A stretch of DNA of 64,000 nucleotides from CAYZJV01 sp049310885 (GTDB lineage Bacteria > Spirochaetota > Spirochaetia > Sphaerochaetales > Sphaerochaetaceae): contig NZ_JBMDYO010000001.1 in the NCBI RefSeq assembly GCF_049310885.1, positions 186,001 through 250,000 on the forward strand, read 5' to 3'. Below, in pieces: positions 8,903 to 18,135 of the stretch; the first letter of the stretch is position 1; each line of letters opens with the position of its first letter. The translations under genes were made by a program, and so were the position numbers. The notes beneath the pieces were generated by a model. That model searched no databases, was not told where the DNA came from, and was given only the letters and a program-made list of their open reading frames with translations.

Positions 8903-8932
8903 GCGATTGAGAACATGAAGGGAGCAAATGGT

Positions 8933-9967
8933 ATGAAAGCTTTGGTGATGGAAACCTACAAGGAAATGACCTACAAAGAGGTGCCGAATCCCAAAATCAA
9001 GGGGCCGCACGATATCTTGGTACAACTGAAAGCATCAGCGATATGCGGTTCGGATGTCCATGGATTCGACGGTTCTACCGGTCGGCGACAGCCACCGGTG
9101 ATCATGGGACATGAGGCAGCTGGAGTCATCGTAGAAATCGGTGAGGCCGTTACCGCGTTCAACGTGGGAGATGCGGTCACCTTCGATTCCACCATCTACT
9201 GCGGAACATGCCGTTTCTGCCACAGTGGAGAGGTAAATCTCTGTGACAATCGGAGAGTCCTTGGAGTATCGTGCGACGAATATAGACAGGATGGCACCTT
9301 TGCTGAATACGTAGTGGTGCCTGACCATATCGTCTATCGTCTCCCCCAGGGGCTCTCATTTGTAGAGGCGGCTCTTGCTGAACCTGCAGCGGTAGCCGCC
9401 CACGCCCTCAGGATAACTCCGGTACATTTGAATGATACCGTTGCGGTGGTAGGAACTGGACTCATTGGCCTACTACTCATACAGATTCTGAAGACTGCTA
9501 CCAGCGGAACTATCGTTGCCCTGGATACGGATGCCGAGAGAAGGAAATCCGCCCTCTCATTCGGTGCCGACCTGGCTCTGGACCCAGCAGATACGAATCT
9601 TTTACATGAATTGGAAAACAAAACCAATTCCTCCTCAGTCGATAGAGTTTTTGAGGCTGTGGGAGCCACTGCCCCCATCAAGACCGCGCTCTCTATCGTG
9701 AGAAAAGGAGGCTCGGTCACCTTGATAGGTAATGTGAGTCCCACCATAGAGCTCCCATTACAACAAGTAGTGACAAGACAGATTACCCTGTACGGATCTT
9801 GTGCCATTAGTGGTGAATATCCTGTAGTATTGGACCTCATGGCACGAAAAAAAATCGATGTTATGCCTCTGGTGAGTGCAAAAGCTCCGCTCCAGGAGGG
9901 ACAGGCATGGTTTGAAAGACTCTATGCAAGAGAGCCTGGATTGTTGAAAGTCGTTTTGGAACCGTAA
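8933..9967 (+). CDS. Zinc-dependent sorbitol/threonine dehydrogenase-family enzyme
   Basis: 344-residue medium-chain dehydrogenase oxidising a polyol or sugar alcohol. Catalytic zinc ligands lie in CGSDVHGFDG and MGHEAAGVIVE; structural zinc cysteines are in CGTCRFCHSGEVNLC. The NAD(P)-binding fold starts at AVVGTGLIGLLLIQ. Start taken at the ATG at 8933, eight bases after AAGGGAG; an in-frame ATG at 8915 is less well placed. It lies between the PfkB kinase and the Gfo/Idh gene in one plus-strand run with short gaps. The exact substrate is not evident. Confidence 0.85.
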   Translation: MKALVMETYKEMTYKEVPNPKIKGPHDILVQLKASAICGSDVHGFDGSTGRRQPPVIMGHEAAGVIVEIGEAVTAFNVGDAVTFDSTIYCGTCRFCHSGEVNLCDNRRVLGVSCDEYRQDGTFAEYVVVPDHIVYRLPQGLSFVEAALAEPAAVAAHALRITPVHLNDTVAVVGTGLIGLLLIQILKTATSGTIVALDTDAERRKSALSFGADLALDPADTNLLHELENKTNSSSVDRVFEAVGATAPIKTALSIVRKGGSVTLIGNVSPTIELPLQQVVTRQITLYGSCAISGEYPVVLDLMARKKIDVMPLVSAKAPLQEGQAWFERLYAREPGLLKVVLEP

Positions 9968-9979
9968 GGAGGATTTTAC

Positions 9980-11056
9980 ATGGATATCGTACGTTACGGA
10001 CTGATCGGATATGGCAAGGTAGCCCACCTGCACGCACAAGCTATCAAAGACTCGTCCACAGGAACACTCGTTGCTGTTTGTGGAAGGAATGATGCACGAA
10101 GAGACGAATTCGCTGAAAAATGGGGAATCGCCAGTCGCAAGGATGTTGCCGATATGGTTGCCCTAGACCATATCGATGCTGTAATCATTTCCACACCACA
10201 TCCACAACACCATGACCATGCGATAGAGGCTTTTGCCGCTGGCTGCCATGTCTTAGTTGAAAAGCCGATGGCTCTCACAGAGACACAATGTACTGATATG
10301 ATCCTTGCTGCCGAACGAGCTGGAAAAGTACTTTCAGTTGTCAGCCAAAGACGGTGGTATCCCTCCACCATGCGAATCCGGGAGGCTATCGACAGTGGTA
10401 AGCTGGGCAAGCCTTCTATCGGTTTCGCTACCATTCTTGGTTGGCGTGATGAAGCATACTACAAGAGCGATCCTTGGCGAGGAACATGGGAAAACGAAGG
10501 TGGCGGGGTCTGTATTAACCAAGCACCCCATCAGTTTGACCTCCTACATTGGTTCATGGGTCCCATTGCACGTATCTACAGTGAATGGGGGAATGTGAAT
10601 CATCCCTATGTCGAGATTGAGGATACCGCAGTTGCTACCATACGTTTCGCCAATGGAGGAATGGGCTCTATCCTAGTCAGCAATTCACAGAAACCGGGAA
10701 TCTATGCGAAAGTGCACGTTCACGGTTCATCGGGAGCTTCCGCTGGGGTGCAGACCGATGGAGGAGCTATGTTCATTGCCGGAAGAAGCTCTGTGTTAGA
10801 GCCACCGGTCAACGACCTATGGACCATAGAGGGAGAAGCAGCTCTCCTTCCTACATTCCGTCAGCAGGATGAGGCATTTTTCAAGACTATAGATGCGACC
10901 ACCTATTTCTTTTCACGCCAGATCGACGATGTATCAAAAGCTATCACCGAGGGGTGCAAACCCATGGTTACGGGAGAAGACGGACGCGAGACTGTCCGAA
11001 TAATCGAAGGAATCTATAGAAGTGGGAGAGAAACACGACCTATCATATATTCTTGA
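9980..11056 (+). CDS. Gfo/Idh/MocA-family oxidoreductase
   Basis: 358-residue NAD(P)-dependent oxidoreductase. The Rossmann motif is GLIGYGKVAHLHAQA near the N-terminus, followed by the family motif VLVEKPMALT with the catalytic Lys, and GGVCINQAPHQFDLLHWF with the catalytic-site His. An AAGGAGG site precedes the start. Clustered with a sugar kinase, zinc dehydrogenase and RpiR regulator, so it probably oxidises or epimerises the same sugar or cyclitol. Substrate unknown. Confidence 0.87.
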   Translation: MDIVRYGLIGYGKVAHLHAQAIKDSSTGTLVAVCGRNDARRDEFAEKWGIASRKDVADMVALDHIDAVIISTPHPQHHDHAIEAFAAGCHVLVEKPMALTETQCTDMILAAERAGKVLSVVSQRRWYPSTMRIREAIDSGKLGKPSIGFATILGWRDEAYYKSDPWRGTWENEGGGVCINQAPHQFDLLHWFMGPIARIYSEWGNVNHPYVEIEDTAVATIRFANGGMGSILVSNSQKPGIYAKVHVHGSSGASAGVQTDGGAMFIAGRSSVLEPPVNDLWTIEGEAALLPTFRQQDEAFFKTIDATTYFFSRQIDDVSKAITEGCKPMVTGEDGRETVRIIEGIYRSGRETRPIIYS

Positions 11057-11090
11057 CTGCAAGTCCGCCAACCTATAGAGTCAGATTATC

Positions 11091-12623
11091 ATGATGCGAA
11101 AGCGTTCCAATGTTCCGTACCGTCTCTTTTTAATCATTTCACTCGTAATCCTACTCATTGCCAGTGGGTGTAAGCAAGTGGACCGACTGGTAATTAATGG
11201 GGAGACAGCCCATCTCATGGAGAACAGGGTAAACGAACAGTTGTGGGATTCTGAGCACATGCTCATGGGAAATACTTCATCGAATATGCGCAATGGTGGG
11301 TATGTCCTATCAGATGGACAGCATATTCGCTTCATAACCCATATGGAATTCGCCGATACTTCTCTGGTCCATTATCTGCAGGAACTACCCCTCTCTCAGA
11401 TAGGCAGTCTCACAGCTAGGAATGAAATGATCGCCGAGATGAATGGCATTCTTTTGGGTACGTATCGCCACCATATTCTGTATGTGGATGCTACAAGCAG
11501 CTTGATCTATGGTTTTGACACTCAGAATTACCACCAGAGCATACTCTTTGAACAACCTGTGGATAAGGCTTTTCTCTTGGAGAACGAACTCTTTGCCACT
11601 ACGCCTGAAAGTGGAGCTTTGTGGAAAATCCAATTGGACGTAGATTTATCAAATGCAATTGAGACCGTGCCTACCCTCCTCTACGAGTCGGCAGGGATCT
11701 TGATGGATATTGCCCATGGGATTGCCTACACCACACAAGCCGATACGTTCACGACCCTCGATATGATAGATATCACGACCGCTCAGTTGCGAGGAAGTCT
11801 CGTTGGCGGCTATTACCGTAATATCCAAATCAGCGGTTCATGGCTTTACTACCTTGAAGATAATCGGCTTATGAGGCAACCACTTAGTGGGGAGACTCCA
11901 GTCGCAGCAAGTGTACGGGAAATAGATGAATTTGTTGTATGGGGATCCTATCTAGCTTTTACCGAACCGGAAGGAGGCTTGTTCATTAGCCTTTTAGACG
12001 GTTCACAAATAGCCCAAGTATCGTCCGATATGGCATCTTCAATCCAGCTTATGGACAATAGACTCTATTACAGAAATGGATACGATGAAGATGCGATCTA
12101 TAGTATCGACTTGGAAGAAGGCGTCCGCTCAGCGTTGTTGGGACCGACAATGACCGATGGAGGAATCCATTTCACCATCATGGGAGATGATGAAGAGAGA
12201 ATTTTCATTGAAAGATACGCAAAGCTGATCGGAGAGATTGCTCATGAGCGATCAACCAATGAACGATATGGGGGAGAACTTTCTCTTCCAATCCTATTCG
12301 CAGAGGTCTCCAAAGATGGAGAAATCATCCAGTTACATCGCTTGAAAGGGGCTGAATTCACCCCCGATGAAGTAGGGACCTTGGCAATCATCAGCTCTGA
12401 AGATACGCTTCTCGGTCGCTACACTGATGGTGGCCTTGCGTATAGGCGTGATACCGTTATCACCCTCTTCCACCCCGAACGTAACAAGCCCTATAGCTCA
12501 TGGATAGTACAAGGACGACCACCAAGTGAAATAAAGAGTGGCGAGGGTGATCGATACGGTATACCAGTATCATGGCACCAGAAGGCACTTGATCTGATTG
12601 AACTGATAGGATCCCGTATGTGA
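11091..12623 (+). CDS. Predicted lipoprotein with propeller-like repeats
   Basis: 510 residues with a lipoprotein signal (LLIASGC, Cys27). The mature part carries repeated short strand motifs such as GSWLYYLEDNRLMRQPL and DNRLYYRNGYDEDAIYSIDL, which resemble the beta-propeller repeats of DUF5050-like proteins. No catalytic motif was recognised. It follows the sugar cluster by 35 bases and may be co-transcribed. Two adjacent ATGs (11091, 11094) are possible starts and neither has a strong ribosome-binding site. Confidence 0.62.
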   Translation: MMRKRSNVPYRLFLIISLVILLIASGCKQVDRLVINGETAHLMENRVNEQLWDSEHMLMGNTSSNMRNGGYVLSDGQHIRFITHMEFADTSLVHYLQELPLSQIGSLTARNEMIAEMNGILLGTYRHHILYVDATSSLIYGFDTQNYHQSILFEQPVDKAFLLENELFATTPESGALWKIQLDVDLSNAIETVPTLLYESAGILMDIAHGIAYTTQADTFTTLDMIDITTAQLRGSLVGGYYRNIQISGSWLYYLEDNRLMRQPLSGETPVAASVREIDEFVVWGSYLAFTEPEGGLFISLLDGSQIAQVSSDMASSIQLMDNRLYYRNGYDEDAIYSIDLEEGVRSALLGPTMTDGGIHFTIMGDDEERIFIERYAKLIGEIAHERSTNERYGGELSLPILFAEVSKDGEIIQLHRLKGAEFTPDEVGTLAIISSEDTLLGRYTDGGLAYRRDTVITLFHPERNKPYSSWIVQGRPPSEIKSGEGDRYGIPVSWHQKALDLIELIGSRM

Positions 12624-12627
12624 GCTG

Positions 12628-13302
12628 CTATAGTGGACTATGGTCGTACAGCGTAAAGTGATTGCGCTCACTTGAAATAATACCTTCTTCTATCATTTTT
12701 GATATTTCTCGTGAAAGCGCACTACGGTTAACGCAGAGATAGTCGGCCAATTCATCCCTATTGAAGGGAATCGAAAAAGTCGTACTCCCTTTATCATGGC
12801 TCTGCCAAACAAGATAGGTCAATAATTTTTCTCTCATGGTCCGCTGGCTGAGAATAGAGAGTTTGCGATTCATCATGAGATTGCGCTCAGCCAAGACATT
12901 CATCATATTTTCGATTACCCGGGAATGGAAGGAACATGCTCTTGTACAGGGAGTGACTAGTTTATTGAATTTCAACAACAAGATTTCACTTTCCGAATCG
13001 GTCATCACCGATACAGGGCTTGATGGAGCCAATTTGCTTGCGGCGACCTGTCCAAAAAGCTCTCCAGGACCCAGCTTGGCAGTAATAGAGCGATTCCCAA
13101 ATGCATCCTCTGTAATGATCTGGACTTGTCCATGCAGTACTACGCCAAGATCCTCGGTAGAATCGGTTTCATGGAGAATGAATTGTCTGGCTTCGAATTT
13201 TTTATGTCTCGCTTGAAGACAACTGAGCATATGTGGTAGTTCTTCTTGCGTCAAACTTGCGAATAACGGTGTCTGCGCAAGCATAGGAAGGTACGGTTCC
13301 AT
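12628..13302 (-). CDS. Crp/Fnr-family transcriptional regulator
   Basis: 224 residues: N-terminal cyclic-nucleotide-binding-type beta-roll (about 10-125; GVVLHGQVQIIT, LGPGELFGQVAA) and a C-terminal winged helix (about 150-215; FNRDELADYLCVNRSALSREISKM). The four Fnr-type cluster cysteines are not evident. I place the start at the ATG at 13302, after GAGAGA; an in-frame GTG at 13314 is possible. A palindrome of Crp/Fnr spacing lies 27 bases upstream. Convergent with the lipoprotein gene (4-base gap). Confidence 0.85.
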   Translation of the reverse strand: MEPYLPMLAQTPLFASLTQEELPHMLSCLQARHKKFEARQFILHETDSTEDLGVVLHGQVQIITEDAFGNRSITAKLGPGELFGQVAASKLAPSSPVSVMTDSESEILLLKFNKLVTPCTRACSFHSRVIENMMNVLAERNLMMNRKLSILSQRTMREKLLTYLVWQSHDKGSTTFSIPFNRDELADYLCVNRSALSREISKMIEEGIISSERNHFTLYDHSPL

Positions 13303-13328
13303 GGAGTCTCTCACTTATCGGTGGTTTT

Positions 13329-13342
13329 GTTGCAATAGCAAC
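13329..13342. promoter_or_regulatory. Crp/Fnr-sized palindrome between divergent genes
   Basis: GTTGC-AATA-GCAAC is a perfect 5-4-5 palindrome, the geometry used by Fnr/Dnr-type regulators, and lies just upstream of the Crp/Fnr gene. A TATAAT box follows at 13344-13349 on the plus strand, pointing to the Imm5-like gene. Likely autoregulatory or dual operator. Confidence 0.55.
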
Positions 13343-13464
13343 GTATAATGGGATAGTAACGATTTACCCATTTTTATGCAAGAGCTGGTGAAAAGACTAC
13401 TCGAATCATTTGTACCGATACCATATAATTGGATTCATAAGAGCTCATCTGGGAAAGGTTAATA

Positions 13465-13917
13465 ATGCGCGATAGGCGATTTGTCAGAGTCCATAGAGGG
13501 GGAAGCCTAGAAGAAGCCGACCATCGTGCTTTAATGGGATGGGCAATCGTATGTACCGAGCATATTTTGAAACTTATCCCTTACGAACTTGATCCTCTTT
13601 TAGAAAAAGCCCTTCAGATAGCGCACGATTGGGAGGCTGGAAGAGCAAGCACAAAAGATGCCATAAAGGCATCCAGAGAGGTTCATGCCCTTGCCAGGGA
13701 TATATCCGATCCTGTGATGAAACTCATAGCCCGATGTATTGGCCATACAGTCGCTACAGCCCATATGGCCGACCATTGTCTCGGTCCTGCCTGGTACATT
13801 CGTAAGATCATGATGTTAACGGGAGGTTCGGCTGAAGAGGAACAAAAATGGCAGGAACAACAACTGCTGAACCTGCCTTCACATGTACGAGATCTGGTGA
13901 TACAAGGAATGATCTAA
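13465..13917 (+). CDS. Imm5-like putative immunity protein
   Basis: 150-residue all-helical protein. The N-terminal pattern RFVRVHRGGSLEEADHRALMGWA and the later ARCIGHTVATAHMADHCLGPAWYI match what I know of the Imm5-like putative immunity family. Members are scattered through bacteria, often as lone genes, and no toxin gene lies nearby, so a real immunity role is doubtful. Ribosome-binding site GGGAAAGG. It is divergent from the Crp/Fnr gene and could be its target. Confidence 0.6.
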   Translation: MRDRRFVRVHRGGSLEEADHRALMGWAIVCTEHILKLIPYELDPLLEKALQIAHDWEAGRASTKDAIKASREVHALARDISDPVMKLIARCIGHTVATAHMADHCLGPAWYIRKIMMLTGGSAEEEQKWQEQQLLNLPSHVRDLVIQGMI

Positions 13918-13919
13918 CA

Positions 13920-15203
13920 TCAGGCTGGGTTGAATTTATCCTTATGCGCCCAAAGCCCAAGACCGGGATTGGAGATATAGTAAATCTCCTCTCCATCGAC
14001 CATATTCCAACCATCCTTCAAGACTTTAGGATCGTAGCGTTTGGAATATTCAGCCAAATCACCATAGTTGAAACCGACACCTTCGACCTCTTCCCGACTC
14101 AGCTTTCCAGGACAATAGGTGATCGTGAACCGTCCGCCCGAAGCTCCTTGGATCAGGTGACTGGCGGTCCCTAGATTATCGGCAAGATCAGAATTCTCCC
14201 CTATGGCTTTGACCACATAGGGAGCTTCATGATACCCATACTTGCGGATCAGGGAATCGGCATTGGGGTTCTCTCCGAATGTATGTACACCAGGAGCGAG
14301 AATGACGATCTCCCCACCATCGGCTACTGCGAGCCTTGAGCGGTAGATACTCTTGTTTCCTACCCATGTACTCTTATACTCTTCCCCATCGAGAAGAACA
14401 ACGATCTTTTTTGGACTTCTTTCCAGGAGGAAAATATTCTCTTGCTGGGCAAGGGCTGCAGCCTTTTCATAGCACTCTGAATCGTCTCCTGCGAACACAC
14501 CCTTCAACAAAGTGCCTCCCTGCATATCAGGGGCTACCACTGTCTGGATGTAGAGGAAAGGAAGATGGGAAAGATAGCGGTCTGATCCCAAGTTGAGTAG
14601 ATCCCGTACGGGATTATGAATCTGACCCATGATCTTTTCCATATCACAAGCGGCACCGACGAAATGACTCTTATCGATGCATTCCTTACCGCCGGTTCCG
14701 ACAAGCGTGTTCTTGGTATAATTGGACATACCGGCAACTTCGTGAGGTACAACCTGCCCTACTGAGATAATCAGATCCCACTGCTCTTCCAACAGTATAC
14801 GGTTGATTTGGACAGGCCAATCGAAATCGACTGCCCCTTTAGAAATCCGAGAAACCTCTTCCGATGGGATCCTACCGAGTTCCTCTACCTCTGTCCTGTA
14901 GTCGTGATCATGGATAATGGATAGCGGAACATCCTTGAACATGGTCCGTTTCTCCTCATCGGTCATTCCATAGTGCGTACCCAATGCAGGCAACACCATG
15001 GTTACAGAGTCACCGAGAATAGCATGAATCTTGCTCGTAATTTCTCCCGCCCGGGAGTGGTAACGGGTGAAATCGGGTGGAATCACTAAGACATTTCGTA
15101 ACGATCTGCCAGCGGAAACCGATCGAATCAACTCTTCAATAATAACACTCAAGTCGCCGGAGGATATTCCACCTTCGGCAACTTGTTCATGGCAATACAA
15201 CAT
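13920..15203 (-). CDS. LarA-family nickel-dependent racemase homologue
   Basis: 427 residues, DUF2088/LarA family: racemases or epimerases of 2-hydroxy acids that use the nickel-pincer nucleotide cofactor. Expected residues are present: DFTR (Asp44/Arg47), GTHYGMT (His77), VPHEVAG (His154), the cofactor-binding Lys in NYTK (Lys164) and the nickel-ligand His in KSHF (His180). The cofactor genes larB, larC and larE are not in this window. Last gene of a minus-strand operon with GntR, zinc dehydrogenase and TRAP transporter, so the substrate is probably an imported sugar acid rather than lactate. Start has a CTGGAGATCTAC leader. Confidence 0.85.
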   Translation of the reverse strand: MLYCHEQVAEGGISSGDLSVIIEELIRSVSAGRSLRNVLVIPPDFTRYHSRAGEITSKIHAILGDSVTMVLPALGTHYGMTDEEKRTMFKDVPLSIIHDHDYRTEVEELGRIPSEEVSRISKGAVDFDWPVQINRILLEEQWDLIISVGQVVPHEVAGMSNYTKNTLVGTGGKECIDKSHFVGAACDMEKIMGQIHNPVRDLLNLGSDRYLSHLPFLYIQTVVAPDMQGGTLLKGVFAGDDSECYEKAAALAQQENIFLLERSPKKIVVLLDGEEYKSTWVGNKSIYRSRLAVADGGEIVILAPGVHTFGENPNADSLIRKYGYHEAPYVVKAIGENSDLADNLGTASHLIQGASGGRFTITYCPGKLSREEVEGVGFNYGDLAEYSKRYDPKVLKDGWNMVDGEEIYYISNPGLGLWAHKDKFNPA

Positions 15204-15215
15204 GTAGATCTCCAG

Positions 15216-16508
15216 TTATTTTATCGGTAATACCAAATTCGGCAAGAAAGTTATGATCTGCGGGAATATGATCAGGACCACTAACAGAGCTACCATACCG
15301 ATGAAGAACGGAATGATTGCTTTAACCAATTCCTCCATCTTGATACCAGCTACACCAGTAGCAACGAACAGTACCGTTCCGACGGGAGGAGTAATGAGTC
15401 CGATTCCCAAGTTGATACACATGATTACACCCCAGAATACCGGATCGACACCAAACTTGGTCATGACAGGCAGCAATACCGGGCCGAGGATCAAAATAGC
15501 AGGGGTGATGTCCATGACAAATCCTACCAGGAGCAAGAGGATGTTGGCTACAATGATGATGACCAACGGATTATCGCTCAAAGTACTGAACATCATTGCC
15601 AATTCCTGAGGGACTTGGGCTAAGGTAAGCAGATATGCGGTAACTGATGCATTACCACACAAGAACAGCACCGATGCGGTAGTCTTGCTGGTGTTGAACA
15701 GAATTTTTGGAAGGTCCTTGATTTTGAGTTCCTTGAAGACAAAGAGCCCAAGCACCAAGGCAACAATGGCAGCCACTACACCTGCTTCGGTTGCCGTAAA
15801 GACACCGGCAAGAATTCCCACAACGATGATAAATGGGACGATAAGTGCGGACCAGGCATCCTTGAAGGCACTCCATACTTTACCGAACTCAAATTTTCTC
15901 TTCTCACCACCATGGAGATCGACCTTATGTTTGCCAACGGTTAGGAGAGTTATAAACATGAGTGTGAAACCAACGAGGATCCCCGGGATAATTCCACCAA
16001 TGAACATCCGAGAGATAGAGGTACTGGTAGTTACTCCATAGAGGATGAATGGGATACTCGGTGGTATGATGATACCAATTACCGATGAAGATGCAGTTAC
16101 CGCTGCCGAATAGGCAGGTTCATATCCCTCTTCTTCCATGGTCGGAATCAACAGCCCTCCGATTGCGGCGGTATCGGCAATTGCACTACCGGAAATTCCT
16201 CCAAAGAACATACTTGAAAGGATATTCACATGACCCAAACCACCTTTAATATGGCCGACTAGCGCATCGGAGAAGACCATGAGACGTTTTGCGATTCCAC
16301 CCCGGTTCATGATTTCACCAACGAACATATAGAACGGGACAGCCAGCAAGGCAAAGCTATCCATACCATTGAACAGTTTCTGGGCATAACTAACGATTGG
16401 GAAATCCATGATCACGAGCATGATCAGGTTGGCTGCTGCCATACTGAACACGATGGGGATTCCCACTATAATACCTGCAAATAGAACACCTAAAAATACA
16501 AAAAGCAT
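15216..16508 (-). CDS. dctM: TRAP transporter large permease DctM
   Basis: 430-residue inner-membrane protein with about 12 hydrophobic segments, the ion-coupled transport unit of a TRAP importer. Family marks include GISGSAIADTAAIG and the late LNLGIGLITPPVGTVLFV. The start directly abuts the small-permease stop (TAAATG). Works with DctQ and DctP to import an organic or sugar acid; neighbours LarA and the zinc dehydrogenase suggest a hydroxy acid or uronate. Confidence 0.94.
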   Translation of the reverse strand: MLFVFLGVLFAGIIVGIPIVFSMAAANLIMLVIMDFPIVSYAQKLFNGMDSFALLAVPFYMFVGEIMNRGGIAKRLMVFSDALVGHIKGGLGHVNILSSMFFGGISGSAIADTAAIGGLLIPTMEEEGYEPAYSAAVTASSSVIGIIIPPSIPFILYGVTTSTSISRMFIGGIIPGILVGFTLMFITLLTVGKHKVDLHGGEKRKFEFGKVWSAFKDAWSALIVPFIIVVGILAGVFTATEAGVVAAIVALVLGLFVFKELKIKDLPKILFNTSKTTASVLFLCGNASVTAYLLTLAQVPQELAMMFSTLSDNPLVIIIVANILLLLVGFVMDITPAILILGPVLLPVMTKFGVDPVFWGVIMCINLGIGLITPPVGTVLFVATGVAGIKMEELVKAIIPFFIGMVALLVVLIIFPQIITFLPNLVLPIK

Positions 16509-17003
16509 TTACTTATTCCTACTTTCACGAATTATTGTTGTGAATTTGATGATATTTCCAACGAGCATGGCGATCATGGAAAACGGCAACACCGAATAGA
16601 CTAATTTCATAGGCAATCCTAAAGTTGCCGATACGTGTCCCATTGTGCGCAAGAATTCAATACTATAAAAAGCAAGAACTCCAAGAATCACAGAAATTAC
16701 TATTGTCTCTATGGCAAACAATACTTTCTTACCATGTTTGATTCTCTTGATGATGATATTGGAAAATAGGTCGAGCCCGATAAGCTCATTATTTTGAAAG
16801 ACACTTATCATCCCCAAAAGATTCACCCAAATGAACATGAATCTCGATAATTCATCAGCCCAAGCAATGGAGTTATTGAAAACATATCTTCTGATTACAT
16901 TATAGGCTACGATGATGAACAATCCCAATGTAGTCAGGATCATGAACCATCTGTAGATCTGTTTTACCGCATTCTTAATTGTCTCAATTCCTTTCATATG
17001 CAT
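16509..17003 (-). CDS. dctQ: TRAP transporter small permease DctQ
   Basis: 164-residue membrane protein with four predicted segments and the family block WADELSRFMFIWVNLLG after the second one. Two starts are close (17003 and 16997). Neither has a good ribosome-binding site, and a long hairpin sits directly upstream, which suggests translation is limited or coupled to dctP. Confidence 0.9.
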   Translation of the reverse strand: MHMKGIETIKNAVKQIYRWFMILTTLGLFIIVAYNVIRRYVFNNSIAWADELSRFMFIWVNLLGMISVFQNNELIGLDLFSNIIIKRIKHGKKVLFAIETIVISVILGVLAFYSIEFLRTMGHVSATLGLPMKLVYSVLPFSMIAMLVGNIIKFTTIIRESRNK

Positions 17004-17009
17004 AGTAAT

Positions 17010-17036
17010 GGAGAGCCCAGCAAAGCCAGACTCTCC
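17010..17036 (-). promoter_or_regulatory. Intercistronic hairpin between dctP and dctQ
   Basis: GGAGAG and CTCTCC close a stem of up to 12 bp with a TTT loop when wobble pairs are counted. There is no following T-run, so it is not a simple terminator. It lies between the binding-protein stop (17052) and the dctQ start (17003) and may stabilise the dctP mRNA 3' end or mask dctQ translation. Confidence 0.6.
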
Positions 17037-17051
17037 ATATGCTCCTTTTGT

Positions 17052-18062
17052 TTACAGGTTGGCCAAGAAGTCGACTGCCTTCTGGACCAATTCAGGACCG
17101 ATCTCTTCAGCGAACTGGTCATACACCGGTCTTGTCATCTCCTGGAAGGGTTTAATTTCTTCTGGAGTGAGGATGGTGATTTCCATGTACTTGCCGAGCT
17201 CAGCAAGGATTGCCTGCTCTGCTTCACGAGCGCTGGTTCTGTTGAAGTCACGTGCTGCGAATACTGCTTCGCGTACTTCTTCCTGGTACTCGGCGGGCAA
17301 CTTGTCCCAGAACTTCTGGGAGAAAAGAACACCGAAAGGAGAATATACGTGACCAGTGTTGGTTGCATACTTCTGTACTTCGTAGAACTTGTTGGCAAGG
17401 ATGGTTTCCCAGGGGTTTTCCTGACCATCGACAACGCCCTGCTGCAATGCGGTGAATACTTCACCGAAGTTCATTGGAGTGGGGTTTGCGCCAAGCATCT
17501 TGAAGAAGGCCAAAGGAACGGGGGTAGGCATGGTGCGGAGCTTAAGACCGACCATATCTTCCGGAGATTCCACAGGACGCTTGCTGTTGGTCAACTGACG
17601 GAAACCGTTCTCCCAGTAACCGATACCGACCATACCAGCGGGCTTGAGGGAGTCGAGGACTTCCTGGCCTACAGGACCATCGAGAAGAGCATCAACCTCT
17701 TCGTACGAGGTGAACAGGAAGGGCAAGTCGAACAACTTGACAGCGTTTGACCACTGTGCAGCTGGTCCGATTGTACCACAGAACATTTCAACAGTTCCGA
17801 GCTGGAGACCTTCAAGGATCGCCAAGTCGTCACCAAGAGTACTTGAGTGGTACAATTCCATGGTCACCACACCGTCAGTAGCCTCTTCGAGATGAGCCTT
17901 CATGAACTCCAAGGTCTTGTACTGTAGGGACTGGTCATTATAACCAATACCTGTCTTGATGACATACTGACCCTTCTTGGGTCCAGTTTCCTGCTCTCCA
18001 GCCGCGAAGACCAGAGCAACACTGAAAATTGCGATTGCAACAATCATGAGTGTTCTTTTCAT
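17052..18062 (-). CDS. dctP: TRAP transporter substrate-binding protein DctP
   Basis: 336-residue periplasmic solute receptor. It has a signal peptide (MKRTLMIVAIAIFSVALVFA) and the spirochaete-like mature start GEQETGPKK without a lipobox Cys. The diagnostic block FGEVFTALQQGVVDGQENPW is clear, and the Arg-containing strand before it (GLKLRTMPTP) holds the usual carboxylate-binding Arg. Start at 18062 follows GGAGGAACTT; an in-frame GTG at 18074 overlaps that site. Followed by dctQ and dctM. Confidence 0.94.
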   Translation of the reverse strand: MKRTLMIVAIAIFSVALVFAAGEQETGPKKGQYVIKTGIGYNDQSLQYKTLEFMKAHLEEATDGVVTMELYHSSTLGDDLAILEGLQLGTVEMFCGTIGPAAQWSNAVKLFDLPFLFTSYEEVDALLDGPVGQEVLDSLKPAGMVGIGYWENGFRQLTNSKRPVESPEDMVGLKLRTMPTPVPLAFFKMLGANPTPMNFGEVFTALQQGVVDGQENPWETILANKFYEVQKYATNTGHVYSPFGVLFSQKFWDKLPAEYQEEVREAVFAARDFNRTSAREAEQAILAELGKYMEITILTPEEIKPFQEMTRPVYDQFAEEIGPELVQKAVDFLANL

Positions 18063-18135
18063 AAGTTCCTCCACATAGTGTGTAAATATGATAAAGCCTT
18101 AAGGCCTTACAAAACGATTTTTCTTCAGTCTGCTG

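Noticed and set aside
13465..13917. Toxin-antitoxin or polymorphic-toxin locus around the Imm5-like gene
   Set aside because: No toxin, secretion tag or partner gene lies within several kilobases.
16998..17750. 250-codon plus-strand frame opposite dctP
   Set aside because: Antisense of a well-supported TRAP receptor gene.
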